Shown in pieces: positions 27,701 to 35,735 of a stretch of 64,000 nucleotides of DNA (the first letter of the stretch is position 1; every line of letters begins with the position of its first letter). Under the pieces are notes generated by a model that was not told where the DNA came from, did not search any database, and worked only from the letters and a program-made list of their open reading frames with translations. Location of the stretch: contig SVDY01000003.1 in NCBI GenBank assembly GCA_015057665.1, positions 62,001-126,000 on the forward strand. Direction: 5' to 3'. The position numbers were made by a program, and so were the translations under genes. This DNA is from Lachnospiraceae bacterium. GTDB taxonomy: Bacteria; Bacillota; Clostridia; Lachnospirales; Lachnospiraceae.

Positions 27701-29121
27701 TTAAAACAATGGCAGCAGGAGAGGAACCTGTCTTAAAAGAAAAAACCGGTTCCAATTATATTCTCTCCGTATGGAATAAGGTGTTAAGTCATCCGGTGTC
27801 CGATATGGATGTATCCTTTTTTGAACTTGGAGGAACCTCCATGGACGCACTCCATGTGCTGAGCCATTATTTCAATGATCATTACGAGATGACCATCAGC
27901 CAGTTCTACGAGAATCCAACGGCAGCCATGCAGGAAGAGTTATTATTAAGTGAAAAGAAACCGTCAGAAGTGCATGTAAATGATGAAAAGCATCAGGAAA
28001 GATTTAGAAGTGTGGAACAGACGAATATCTCCGGATGTGATAAAAAGCAGAAGGAAGAGACAGAAGAAAAGGCTGCATTTGTAACAGGTGCAACGGGCTT
28101 TTTCGGGGTGCATCTGATAAAAGAACTGCTTGATCAGAACAGACAGGTAATCTGTCTTTTAAGAGGCGGCAGTGAAAACCGCTTAAAAGAATGTCTGACA
28201 TGGTATTTTGGGGAAGATTACACGGAGAATGTGTGGAACAGAGTACGGGTCGTCAAAGGCAATATCAGAGAAGAAAATCTGGGCATGGATGATTGGGACT
28301 ACAAAGAAATCTGCGGTGCAGCCGGTGAGATTTATCATTGTGCTGCTGATGTCCGTCATTATGCTCCTGACGAACAGGATTATTTTAAGACCAATGTGGA
28401 TGGCACGAAACACGCCCTGGAACTTGCGAAAGCATCCGGCGCAGTCTTTTATCATATGTCTACCTGCAGTGTGGCCGGTGACCGGCTAAAGAATGAAAAA
28501 GAAGAAGGAAAGACAGTTTTTACAGAACTGGATTTTGATATCGGTCAGGACTGGGAGAGCAATATCTATGTGAAGAGCAAATATCTTGCTGAAAAACTGG
28601 TTTTTGATGCGGTAAAGGAAGGGATTGAAGCAAAGATTTTCCGCCTTGGCCGGCTGGCCGGCCGGGCTGTTGACGGCAGATTCCAGAGAAATCCGAAGAC
28701 AAATTCTTTCTATCTTCATCTGAGAGGACTCTGTATGTTAGGCGCACTTCCAAAAGAGATGGAGAATATTCCGGTAGATTTAATGCCTATTGATCTGGCA
28801 GCCAGAGAAGTACTTAAGCTGCGGGAAGGGGAACAGATTGTGTATCATATTATGAGCCACCTTCCTCCGAAGATGATAGATGTCCTAAACGCAGTGGATA
28901 AGAACATAAAACTGGTTTCCGCAGAAGAAATGAATCGGATTATGAACAGCAAAATGGCCGAAATGCCAAAAGAACTTCTTCCGTTTCTTATGGAGATGAG
29001 AATGGGTACAGGAACTGAAATTGAGGTGACGAATCAGATCACCGTGGAACAACTTGAAAAACTCGGCTTCCGGATGGAACTTCCCGGACCGGAACAATTA
29101 TTGAAAGATTTTAGAGGTTAA
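21763..29121 (+). CDS. Dimodular nonribosomal peptide synthetase with terminal reductase (C-A-T-C-A-T-R)
   Basis: 2452 residues. C1 ~1-430 (active site HHIIGDG ~131); A1 ~450-930 (YVVYTSGSTGEPKGV, NQYGPSEATV); T1 with GGNSL Ser986; C2 ~1045-1480 (HHIVGDG ~1170); A2 ~1500-1975 (FTSGSTGKPKGV, MYGPTEATVF); T2 with GGTS Ser2026; R ~2100-2452, an NAD(P)H Rossmann reductase (FVTGATGFFGVHL, Tyr-Lys pair in YVKSK). A starting C domain with no loading module points to N-acylation of the first residue, matching the acyl-AMP ligase and ACP downstream. The R domain should release an aldehyde. Hand-read pocket residues (235,236,239,278,299,301,322,330) are D-A-L-M-I-G-Q-V for A1 and D-C-V-M-L-G-M-V for A2, suggesting hydrophobic substrates. 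Similar gut clostridial enzymes make peptide aldehydes and pyrazinones. Confidence 0.95.
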   Translation: MEYFPLSLSQKNILDLEKVFPGTSISNICATIHMEGDVDFEILKQSLHCVLEKDTSIHMRLEEKEGEMVQYRTEYRREDFPIYDFTHASVEGFERWEKAAATKPIDLFGPLYQFDLFRNEEGKGGFLLKLHHIIGDGWSTIQLCNKICTTYLELLADKNIVLKTAPAYEEYVKEEQKYLGSKTYAKDEEYWREVLKEGGEPALLKTVSSAQISPVGKRISFSLPERLNQAIYRYCETRRVSPFAVFYMALALYLRRTGTAEHFAIGVPILNRTNYKWKQTTGMFVTTLPFYNEINEEWTFDEFNDNLRDRWYKLLKHQRYPYHKIRQMAGGDGRLFHVALSYQDGQFVENQNPAVTFTGKWHYCGYQAEQLTIHMTSLFKNRQYAIDYDYLVQFFSEGEIARLHHNLCEIMTEALDNPNRPMCRLSILCSEQKEQVLYTFNRTERSVPQMPVYDVLVEKNRDHLNRTAVICGDRRISYRELLCKGSILGERLAERKVGENDLAAILLPREENLLAAMIGCLQAGGAYVVLSEELPAQRIKKIIKRSGAKVLITNRENADRIGHEEVEIILEEEICARAEEHGFARRELLLNPMNPLSERLAYVVYTSGSTGEPKGVEISHDNLLNLAQEMTDIYGDGAVLSVCNTGFDAFMLESMVALMNGKTILFPKTEDLESPSRLAFLIEGYRVGNIVMTPSRLAAFMLEETFQSAARRLETIICGGEAFPQELLRKLRKYTHARIYNQYGPSEATVAVSFKELSRSGRITAGRPMGNCRIYILDQWMNPVPVESSGRVYIGGRCVGRGYRNAPELTEKAFRESPFVVGERIYDTGDIGYWTPDGELVLTGRQDDQIKLRGLRVELQEVSSCIESYKGVTSAFATVREVNGQQVLGAYYCAEEPIDEMLLLVYVAAYLPKYMVPAFIMYLDEIPVSANGKADIHRLPLPDRKKEKKEDSLTDTEHKVLQVFREVLKTEDIYAQDDYFLCGGNSLNAMECLIRIEELTGCRIRVGDLYACRTALMLAAYLESSMGRGGRTGFETGRQIWVKNPVREEAQPMSPVQQGMYIQTMLDPTGLSYNMPGAFLLAEEPDKEQLQKAFETLLETEPILRTSYRQSLDGIRAYVEENTAFELEELKAENFREAAGLFLRPFDLAQGPLLRGAVWQAEEGWYLFLDSHHIVGDGMSTPILLERLNLAYQQKPVQVTWNYYDYLSNSILKRKESVKTQQLAYWKEQLADLPETLKLPGDYSASAKFDYKGADYEYQLKRDRSLACTAFCRTKGISEFVLFLAAYGILLSEISGKDDFVIGAPAAGRLEAQSREIMGPFINTLPLRLLPDKNKTVREWIETVGNTVTGMIDYQQVSLEEIIQELHLPRGQQNALYQVMMTQSPVDESAFVFDGKPMRYCPISTGCVKMDLILELSKAGEDFKLRFSYADSLFEEDTIHFYARCMEQILGQLTENEEQRLKNLTVMMPEDDKKYVKTPNETVVPFEELPIHSILKNTSLSKREETAIIYHKKEYSFDWLERRAGAIAGFIEEKGVEPGTPVALCLSRTPEMIAAMYGVLKAGCAYVFMLPSFPEARLTYMTEITKAGMIFYDESAREKMPAEYLEKLTACKAYKLPEGKSEEYEDRPIGDDYLVNVLFTSGSTGKPKGVMLKHRSISNLYSQMKTLLEPVEGRVLCSTNSVFDCFVVETVIALALGRCVVLADEEEMMLPWKLADLVSTYHTGIFEMTPSRLQMCLGNEVFCKAAKHIGIVLLGGEVVTKTLMEKFYQHSDGILMNMYGPTEATVFTTMEPLVSGEHITIGRPLQNTRTYVLDEDLRPVIPTGCGELYIAGECLAEGYISRPELNEVSFIEDIYFPGEKMYRSGDLVRLRTDGRFDYIGRKDAQVKLNGQRVELSEITGTILESGYAVQAAVVPVRKEDGSMELCAFYEGKKGSSQAERKEAIKKYLKKILPVYMIPSGLREVEQMPMTATNKIDMQLLKTMAAGEEPVLKEKTGSNYILSVWNKVLSHPVSDMDVSFFELGGTSMDALHVLSHYFNDHYEMTISQFYENPTAAMQEELLLSEKKPSEVHVNDEKHQERFRSVEQTNISGCDKKQKEETEEKAAFVTGATGFFGVHLIKELLDQNRQVICLLRGGSENRLKECLTWYFGEDYTENVWNRVRVVKGNIREENLGMDDWDYKEICGAAGEIYHCAADVRHYAPDEQDYFKTNVDGTKHALELAKASGAVFYHMSTCSVAGDRLKNEKEEGKTVFTELDFDIGQDWESNIYVKSKYLAEKLVFDAVKEGIEAKIFRLGRLAGRAVDGRFQRNPKTNSFYLHLRGLCMLGALPKEMENIPVDLMPIDLAAREVLKLREGEQIVYHIMSHLPPKMIDVLNAVDKNIKLVSAEEMNRIMNSKMAEMPKELLPFLMEMRMGTGTEIEVTNQITVEQLEKLGFRMELPGPEQLLKDFRG

Positions 29122-29124
29122 AAA

Positions 29125-30978
29125 ATGGTATCAGAATTTGCCATGACTGTTTTTGCGGCCGCCGTGGTTGCAATTATCATGTTCACAATGAGGATGTTCG
29201 GAGGAGAACTTCAGAAAAAGCTGTTGCATAAACTCTTTATGTGGTACGGATGGGCCATTGTAAGCTGGATTATTCCGGTAATGCTGATCGGTCTTCTGGA
29301 TTCGAGCAATACGGCAGTCATGTTTTTCCTGGACTGTGTGATGCAGCCGGGAGGCGCGCTCTGTGCTCCCTTGTATCTGTGTATTGCCGCAAGCTTTGTA
29401 AACGGCTATGAGAAGATGCCAAAGTGGATGGCGTATATTTTTATTGTACCGGTCATAACGACACTGGTTGCATGGACCAATCCGCTTCATCATCTCCAAT
29501 ATATTCATTTTTCCGTGGTGAGAAGTGAAATTGTTTTTGGACCATATGTATTTGTAAGTGGAATCAGTAACTACATATTCCAGATAACAGGTATTATCTA
29601 TGTACTGCGTTTCGCCGTTAAGAATAAGACGCCTCTTTATTGGAAACAGAGCATTTTATTCGTAATCGGCGGACTGGTTCCTCTGTGTGTCAGTATGTTT
29701 GCCACATTCAGCGGAAAAGAGGTTCCGATTTCCGCTACGCCCATGAGTTTTATGGTGACCGCTATTTGTAATGGAATTGCCATATACCAGCTTCACATGC
29801 TTGATATTACGCCCATTGCGACAAAGCATATTCTGGAAGCAATTTCAGACGGTTATCTTGTGCTGAGTGAAAAAGGACTTATTCTTGATTATAATCAGCG
29901 TTTTGAAAAACTAATCGGGGCAGAACATAAGATTATAGTCAATCGAAACATCAAGGAAAGTGTGCTGCACGATGAAGCCAACAGAAAGAGCCCTGTTTAT
30001 AATATTCTGACAGCCATCGAATCGAGCCGTCAGGGCGGGACGCAGATTTCCTATGAACAGACTGTTGCGGTGGGAACCGGCAATGATCTTAAGATGAAAT
30101 ACTTTGTTGTTGATGTGTCACCTCTTGAAATATACGGTAAGATTACAGGTTTCTCCGTGTTGTTTAAAGACATTACACAGCTGCGCGAGAGTATGCAAAA
30201 GCTTCACGATAACCAGGAACGCATGATGGAACAGGAACGTATGGCGTTTTTAGGACAGATGATCGGCGGAATTGCCCATAACCTGAAAACACCGATTATG
30301 AGTATTTCCGGTTGCATTGCGGCAGTTGATAACCTTGTGGATGAATGTGAGGAGAGTCTGTCAGATCCTCAGGTTGTGGAAGAAGATTATAAAGAAATCT
30401 ATGGAGAGATGAGGGAATGGCATCAGAAAATGAAGGATTCCACCTCATATATGTCTGACATTATTACAGCGATCAAAGGACAGGCGGCCAACATCAGCAT
30501 GGATGAAAAGTCCACATTTACATTGGATGAGATGGTAAAAAGAAGTACACTTCTTATGCGCCATGAATTATTAAATGGCGGCTGTAAGATGCAGGTTCAC
30601 AATAAGATAGAGAAAGAGGTTGCACTGCAGGGAGATGTGAATAATCTGATTCAGGCAGTGAACAATCTGATTTCCAATGCGATATATGCGCAGAAGCAAA
30701 ACGGCGGAGGTACGATTGATGTTGATATCTATCATGATGAGGAATACCTTCAGATAGCCGTGAAAGACAGAGGAAAAGGAGTAAGCCCGCATGTACGGAC
30801 AAAACTCTTTAAAAGCATGGTGACAAGCAAAGGAACACTTGGTACCGGTCTTGGATTATACATTTCCAATATTGTTATTAAAGGCAAGTTTGAAGGCCAT
30901 CTCTGGATGGAAGACAGAGATGGCGGAGGAAGTATCTTTGGTATTGCCATTCCGCTTCGCCTGGTGAACATGAGATAA
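29125..30978 (+). CDS. Membrane sensor histidine kinase (7TM-type N-terminus, PAS)
   Basis: 617 residues, starting 3 bases after the NRPS stop. The first ~230 residues hold about seven hydrophobic segments like the 7TM N-terminal region of some histidine kinases. A PAS-like domain (~235-355, EAISDGYLVLSEKGLILDYN) and a short coiled coil lead to the phosphoacceptor His385 in GGIAHNLKTPIMS. The ATPase domain has the N box (NNLISNAIYAQ), G1 (DRGKGVSP) and G2 (GTGLGLYIS). It probably autophosphorylates on a membrane or extracellular cue and passes phosphate to the REC-HD-GYP protein encoded next. The ligand may be the NRPS product, which is inference. Confidence 0.92.
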   Translation: MVSEFAMTVFAAAVVAIIMFTMRMFGGELQKKLLHKLFMWYGWAIVSWIIPVMLIGLLDSSNTAVMFFLDCVMQPGGALCAPLYLCIAASFVNGYEKMPKWMAYIFIVPVITTLVAWTNPLHHLQYIHFSVVRSEIVFGPYVFVSGISNYIFQITGIIYVLRFAVKNKTPLYWKQSILFVIGGLVPLCVSMFATFSGKEVPISATPMSFMVTAICNGIAIYQLHMLDITPIATKHILEAISDGYLVLSEKGLILDYNQRFEKLIGAEHKIIVNRNIKESVLHDEANRKSPVYNILTAIESSRQGGTQISYEQTVAVGTGNDLKMKYFVVDVSPLEIYGKITGFSVLFKDITQLRESMQKLHDNQERMMEQERMAFLGQMIGGIAHNLKTPIMSISGCIAAVDNLVDECEESLSDPQVVEEDYKEIYGEMREWHQKMKDSTSYMSDIITAIKGQAANISMDEKSTFTLDEMVKRSTLLMRHELLNGGCKMQVHNKIEKEVALQGDVNNLIQAVNNLISNAIYAQKQNGGGTIDVDIYHDEEYLQIAVKDRGKGVSPHVRTKLFKSMVTSKGTLGTGLGLYISNIVIKGKFEGHLWMEDRDGGGSIFGIAIPLRLVNMR

Positions 30979-31006
30979 AAGAGGAATAGAGTGGGGAAAG
31001 TTAAAC

Positions 31007-32041
31007 ATGAGAAGGAATAAACAAGTAGCGCAAAATCGTATATCGATCCTGACGCTGGACGATGACCCGATTATTACTAGTACGATTCAGGCATATTTTC
31101 AGCGTTCAGGCTATGCAGTAGATGTGGAAAATGATCCGAATACAGCGATTGAGAGAATCCGAAAAGGGAACTATGATATTTTGCTGCTGGACTTTTTGAT
31201 GAGTCCGATCTGCGGCGATCAGGTAGTGGAGGAAATTCGAAAATTTAATACAGATCTCTTTATTATCCTGTTGACAGGGCACAAAAGCATGGCACCTCCG
31301 ATTAAAACAATCCGCCAGCTGGATATTCAGGGATATTATGAGAAGGATGACCGGTTCGATCAGCTGGAGCTTCTGGTGGAATCCTGTGTCAAGTCAATCA
31401 AGCAGATGCGTACCATCCGGGATTATCAAAAGGAGCTGGAGAATGCCTATATGCAGACAATCGAGACGCTCCGCCATGTGGTAGAAACAAGGGATAAAGA
31501 GACGGAAGGTCATTCAGCAAGGGTATCTGCCCTTGCCGCGGCACTTGCTGAAAAAATGGGAATGACAGAAAAAGAGGTGGATCAGATTCGTATTGCAGGT
31601 CTGTTCCATGATATAGGAAAAGTAGGCGTGCCGGACAGCGTTCTATTAAAAAATGGACCATTGACAAAAGAAGAATTTCAGGTAATTGCCCGTCATCCGG
31701 TGGAAGGAGAACGTATCTTGAAAGCCTATGCACCTTTTAAAGAGATGCTGTCTGTTGTAAGGAATCATCATGAAAGATATGACGGTTCCGGGTATCCGGA
31801 TCATCTGGCAGGAGAAGAAATCAGTCTCGGTGCCAGAATCACAGCAGTTGCGGATTCTTTTGATGCAATGATGTCAAAGCGTGTATATAGAGATGGTCTT
31901 GGGATTGAGAAGACAGTCTCAGAATTGATAAAGGGCAAAAATACACAGTTTGATGCAGGTATTGTGGATTTACTTCTAGGAATGATGGAAGAGATAGGAA
32001 AGGATAAATTTCAGGAACTTTATTGTGCCTGCAAAGGATAA
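31007..32041 (+). CDS. Response regulator with HD-GYP c-di-GMP phosphodiesterase domain
   Basis: 344 residues. The receiver domain (~12-130) has the acidic cluster DDD, phosphoacceptor Asp62 in LLLDFLM, the threonine in ILLTGH and lysine in YYEKDD. After a helical linker the HD-GYP domain (~155-340) shows HSARVSALAAALAEKMG, FHDIGKVGVPD, HPVEGERIL and HHERYDGSGYP, so all metal ligands and the GYP signature are there. It should hydrolyse c-di-GMP in response to the kinase encoded just upstream (28-base gap). There is no DNA-binding domain. Confidence 0.93.
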   Translation: MRRNKQVAQNRISILTLDDDPIITSTIQAYFQRSGYAVDVENDPNTAIERIRKGNYDILLLDFLMSPICGDQVVEEIRKFNTDLFIILLTGHKSMAPPIKTIRQLDIQGYYEKDDRFDQLELLVESCVKSIKQMRTIRDYQKELENAYMQTIETLRHVVETRDKETEGHSARVSALAAALAEKMGMTEKEVDQIRIAGLFHDIGKVGVPDSVLLKNGPLTKEEFQVIARHPVEGERILKAYAPFKEMLSVVRNHHERYDGSGYPDHLAGEEISLGARITAVADSFDAMMSKRVYRDGLGIEKTVSELIKGKNTQFDAGIVDLLLGMMEEIGKDKFQELYCACKG

Positions 32042-32052
32042 GGGGAGAAAAG

Positions 32053-33705
32053 ATGAAATCATATCCATTATATAAAGTAAAGTATTATGAACGTTTTTGT
32101 GACATGGTGGAAGACCTTGGGGACCGTTATGGAGACGCTCCGGCAGTTTCCTGGTACACAAGAAAACAGGAAGAGAAGGGAGTTACTTATCGCCAGATGA
32201 GAGAAGACGTAAGAAATCTTCAGGAAAAGCTGGTTGATATGGGACTTGCCGGCAGACATATTGCCATCGTCGGTGAGAACAGTTATGAATGGATCATTGC
32301 ATGTCTGGCAATTAATTACTGCGGAGGCGTGGCGGTGTTTATTGATACAGAACAGTCTGATGAGACTATTGTAGAGATGCTGAAAATGGCGGATACAGAC
32401 GTTGTATTTTATTCTAAACCCTATGAGGATATCTGCCGTATGTATGACGGAGATGAAAAAAAGATGATTCTCTTAAACGGCAGTAAGGGATATGGGATGA
32501 ACATGGACGCTCTGATAGAAGAAGGAGCAGCAATCCGTGCAAATGGCGGAGCGGACGAAAACAAGAGAAAAGAAGTGAGCGGAGAGGACGTTGGAATTAT
32601 CGTTTTTACCTCCGGAACAACCAGTGCATCAAAAGCGGTTATGCATAAGCAGTCAGCAGTTTTGACAAATGCGGCGGATACGAAGGCTCTTATTAAAAAT
32701 GGACCGATTGTATTTACAAGCCTTCCTTTTTATCACACATATGGATGGACCTGTTCTGTGCTTGATTCGCTCATTGTAGGGGCACATATGTATATTAACG
32801 GGAATCTGAGAACTGTATTCAGAGATATGAGACTTTCCGGGGCAGATTCATTATATACCGTACCGTTAATGCTTGAGATGATCCGGAATAAATTCTGGCT
32901 GGAAGCAGAACAAAATGGTAAAATGGAAGAATATAAGAAACATCTTGCCAGAAGAAAATTTCTCATGTCCATGGGAATAAAAAAACCAACAAAGAAAGTA
33001 GAAGAAATCAGAGAGAAATGCTTCGGTGCGGTGAATCTGGTTTTATGTGGAGGAGCCAGTCCGGAAACTGAGATTATGGAAGAATTTGAATTAATGGGTG
33101 TAACCGTTCTGCAGGGATACGGAATAACGGAATGTGCTCCGCTGGTCAGTGCGAACCGAAATGATGCAAACCGGTTCAGTTCGGTTGGTCTGGTAGCGCC
33201 CCATGCAGAAGTGAAGATAGAAGATGGGGAGATTCTTGTACGTGGTAAAAATGTCATGAAAGGATATTACAAAAATCCGGAACTGACAGCTCAGGTGATG
33301 AAAGACGGCTGGTTCTGTACCGGGGATCTTGGCGGGTTTGATAAAGATGGATTTCTTTTTATTACAGGAAGAAAAAAGAATCTGATTGTATTTAAAAGCG
33401 GTAAGAAAGTATCTCCTGAGAAACTGGAAGAAATGGTTAAGAAAATTCCGCTTGTGCAGGATGTTATGGTGTACGGTGCGGAGACCGGTGTATCAGCGGA
33501 CGATGTACAGGTGGCAGCAAGCATTTATCCGAACCAGACAAAAACAGAAGGGATGACAAATTATGAGATTCTGGAAGCATTGCAAAAAGAAATCGATGTA
33601 ATCAATCATCAGCTTCCAATGTATCAGCAGATTCGTCTGATTAATATCAGGGAACAGGAATTTTCAAAGACAGCATTAAAAAAGATCAAGAGACATTTAT
33701 CATAG
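32053..33705 (+). CDS. Acyl-AMP ligase (long-chain fatty acid-CoA/ACP ligase type)
   Basis: 550 residues from the ATG at 32053, after GGGGAGA; 11 bases past the previous stop. ANL-superfamily adenylating enzyme: P-loop FTSGTTSASKAV (a Ser in place of the usual Gly), GYGITECAP, CTGDLGGFDKDGFLFITGR and the catalytic lysine region near the C-terminus (FSKTALKKIKRH). With the ACP gene directly after it, the likely job is to activate a carboxylic or fatty acid and load it on that ACP for the first condensation domain of the NRPS. Acyl-CoA formation is the alternative. Confidence 0.85.
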   Translation: MKSYPLYKVKYYERFCDMVEDLGDRYGDAPAVSWYTRKQEEKGVTYRQMREDVRNLQEKLVDMGLAGRHIAIVGENSYEWIIACLAINYCGGVAVFIDTEQSDETIVEMLKMADTDVVFYSKPYEDICRMYDGDEKKMILLNGSKGYGMNMDALIEEGAAIRANGGADENKRKEVSGEDVGIIVFTSGTTSASKAVMHKQSAVLTNAADTKALIKNGPIVFTSLPFYHTYGWTCSVLDSLIVGAHMYINGNLRTVFRDMRLSGADSLYTVPLMLEMIRNKFWLEAEQNGKMEEYKKHLARRKFLMSMGIKKPTKKVEEIREKCFGAVNLVLCGGASPETEIMEEFELMGVTVLQGYGITECAPLVSANRNDANRFSSVGLVAPHAEVKIEDGEILVRGKNVMKGYYKNPELTAQVMKDGWFCTGDLGGFDKDGFLFITGRKKNLIVFKSGKKVSPEKLEEMVKKIPLVQDVMVYGAETGVSADDVQVAASIYPNQTKTEGMTNYEILEALQKEIDVINHQLPMYQQIRLINIREQEFSKTALKKIKRHLS

Positions 33706-33753
33706 ACAAAAGCTTATGTCAAAAAAGACAGACAGCATCAGCGGGGAAAAAAG

Positions 33754-34008
33754 ATGGAAGATAAATTATTTGAATTTGTACAAAATAGTATTAAAGAAAT
33801 TACAGGGAAAGATGGTATCATGTATGATACGGATTTTGTAAAAGATCTGGGACTTAGTTCTTTTGATATCATGAATCTTGTTTGCGTTTTTGAGGAGCAG
33901 TTTGATATTGAGATTCCAAACAGAGACATCTGGCATATCCATCAGGTAAAAGATGTGATTCATTATCTGATGAAGAAAGATATCCAGGAAGGACTAAGTA
34001 ATTTTTAG
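33754..34008 (+). CDS. Free-standing acyl carrier protein
   Basis: 84 residues, acidic, four-helix ACP pattern. The phosphopantetheine attachment site is DLGLSSFDIM, with Ser36 aligning with the usual D-S-L serine. The helix II sequence VCVFEEQFDIEIPNRDIW fits. The leucine of DSL is Phe here and the aspartate is Ser, typical of dedicated rather than fatty-acid-synthase ACPs. It sits between the acyl-AMP ligase and the BTAD regulator and should carry the acyl starter. Confidence 0.88.
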   Translation: MEDKLFEFVQNSIKEITGKDGIMYDTDFVKDLGLSSFDIMNLVCVFEEQFDIEIPNRDIWHIHQVKDVIHYLMKKDIQEGLSNF

Positions 34009-34026
34009 AAAGGAAACCGTCGTATT

Positions 34027-35229
34027 ATGGGAGAAACATTGCCAGTACTGAATGTACGGTTGTTTGGAAAAGAAAAAATCACATATGGCAGCAACATTGT
34101 ATTGTATGGAAGAAACAGTGTGACAAAAGGAATGCGTCTTTTGCTGATTCTCTTTTATTATGGTAAAAGGGGAATCAATCGGAATATTCTCCTTGAGAGT
34201 CTTTATGGAGAAGACGATCTTTCCGATGCGGCCAATAATCTGAGAGTAACGATTCACAGATTAAAAAAAATGTTATTGGATGCAGGACTTCCGGAACATG
34301 ATTATATTTATTATAAAGGCGGCAACTATTACTGGGACAGTCCTATGGAGACTCAGGTTGACACTGATCTGTTCCGTGAGCTGATCAGGGAGGCTGAAGA
34401 AGAAGAGAGCCGTGAGCGTAAGATAGCGATTCTTTCAGAGGCATGTAGTCTTTACCGGGGGGATTTTCTGCAAAGAGCCGCTGACATGGAATGGGTTCTT
34501 ACAGAAGCATTACAGTTTAAAAATATGTACACGAACGCTCTCAGCCAGCTTTGCGATATGCTTATGGAAGAGAAGAAATATGTGCAGGCGTTGAAATATG
34601 CAGATGCAGCATGCAAAATTTATCCGTTTGATGAGTGGCAGATTGTAAAGATTGACTGTTATATGGGGCTTAATCGATATCAGGATGCAATCAAAGAATA
34701 CGAGGCGGCAGCCAGATTGTTCGTAGAAGAACTTGGCATTGCACCATCTCAGAAGATGAAGGACCGTTTTGCGGCCATGAATGAAAATATCGGCAGCAGA
34801 CCAAAGGTAATATCTGAAATTAAAGAAGGTTTAAATGATGAGATGGAAGAACGGGGAGCGCTCTTTTGTTCCTTCCCGGGCTTTCAGGATGCATACCGCA
34901 TTGTGAAACGAGGAATGGAACGAAGCGGGCAGTCTGTATGCCTTCTTGTGTGCTCGATTGTGGACAGTGAGGGCCGTCCGATGAAAGTTTCTGATAAACT
35001 GGACGAGATGGCTGGAGAATTGTATAGTGCGATCCAAAACTCTTTAAGAAAATCGGATGCATTTACAAAGTATAATCGTGCGCAGTTCCTTGTTATGCTG
35101 GTTGGAACCAATCGTGAAAACAGTCAGATTGCCATTGACCGCATTGTAAATCAGTTTACCATAGAACATAAGTCCTGGAAGAAATATATTGAGTGCAGTA
35201 TCAGTTCACTGCTGGATGAAGAAGAATAA
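34027..35229 (+). CDS. Winged-helix/BTAD regulator with degenerate GGDEF-like C-terminus
   Basis: 400 residues. An OmpR-type winged helix (~1-100, with DAANNLRVTIHRLKKML) joins a bacterial transcriptional activation domain of TPR-like helices (~110-255, YRGDFLQ, YVQALKYADAACKIYP, GLNRYQDAIKEYEAAARLF, EELGIAPS). This is the SARP/AfsR arrangement known for activators of secondary metabolism. The last ~120 residues look like a GGDEF domain that lost its motif: SVCLLVCSIVDSEG, then LRKSDAFTKYNRAQFLVML where active enzymes have R-x-G-G-D-E-F. It may bind rather than make c-di-GMP, or just dimerise. It is probably the transcriptional output of the locus. Confidence 0.82.
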   Translation: MGETLPVLNVRLFGKEKITYGSNIVLYGRNSVTKGMRLLLILFYYGKRGINRNILLESLYGEDDLSDAANNLRVTIHRLKKMLLDAGLPEHDYIYYKGGNYYWDSPMETQVDTDLFRELIREAEEEESRERKIAILSEACSLYRGDFLQRAADMEWVLTEALQFKNMYTNALSQLCDMLMEEKKYVQALKYADAACKIYPFDEWQIVKIDCYMGLNRYQDAIKEYEAAARLFVEELGIAPSQKMKDRFAAMNENIGSRPKVISEIKEGLNDEMEERGALFCSFPGFQDAYRIVKRGMERSGQSVCLLVCSIVDSEGRPMKVSDKLDEMAGELYSAIQNSLRKSDAFTKYNRAQFLVMLVGTNRENSQIAIDRIVNQFTIEHKSWKKYIECSISSLLDEEE

Positions 35230-35243
35230 AGAGGAGAGGGTAT

Positions 35244-35735
35244 ATGAATCAAGTAAATCAAAAAGCGGTAAATATATCTGCTCCGAATCTGGTCAATATC
35301 TGTATCAACGGTTTGGAACACGGAGAAATACAGGGGGAAGTGTATCATTATTACAGTGAAAAACCGGAAAGCTTCTCAAGTGTAGTAGAATTGATAAGAA
35401 CTATGGAGAAACTCTTCGATTATCTGATGTTTCCGCAGGCTTCTACCCGTATACGGAGTTTCTGGGAAAAAGAAAATGAGATCTATCCCAGAAGAAAGAG
35501 AGAGGATAAGCAGGTTTCCTGGGAGGAACTGCTTGCCCATTCCGGCAGAATAGGTACATTTATAACATGTGTAAAATTCCGTCAGCGGTCTACCTGGCAG
35601 GGAGATTTTTTCTGGAAAGAGAAGGAACAGAAAATGTTCTTTTCGAGCGCATTGGAATTCGTGCGCCTTTTGGATCAGGCGGTGAATCAGGAGCAGAAAA
35701 AAGAAAAAGAGGAGCATGGATATGAGCATGAATAA
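35244..35735 (+). CDS. Small protein with two tandem STWQG-type modules
   Basis: 163 residues, no signal or membrane segment. I recognise no named family. Residues ~105-148 (RQRSTWQGDFFWKEKEQKMF, then FSSALEFVRLLDQAV) match the next gene's product closely. Residues ~16-60 (GEIQGEVYHYYSEKPESFSS, then VVELIRTMEKLFD) fit the same pattern more loosely: Q-G, two beta-like strands, F-x-S-x-x-E-L and a helix. The middle is arginine-rich and charged (YPRRKREDKQ). It lies 14 bases after the BTAD regulator with GAGGAG before its ATG. Confidence 0.75.
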   Translation: MNQVNQKAVNISAPNLVNICINGLEHGEIQGEVYHYYSEKPESFSSVVELIRTMEKLFDYLMFPQASTRIRSFWEKENEIYPRRKREDKQVSWEELLAHSGRIGTFITCVKFRQRSTWQGDFFWKEKEQKMFFSSALEFVRLLDQAVNQEQKKEKEEHGYEHE

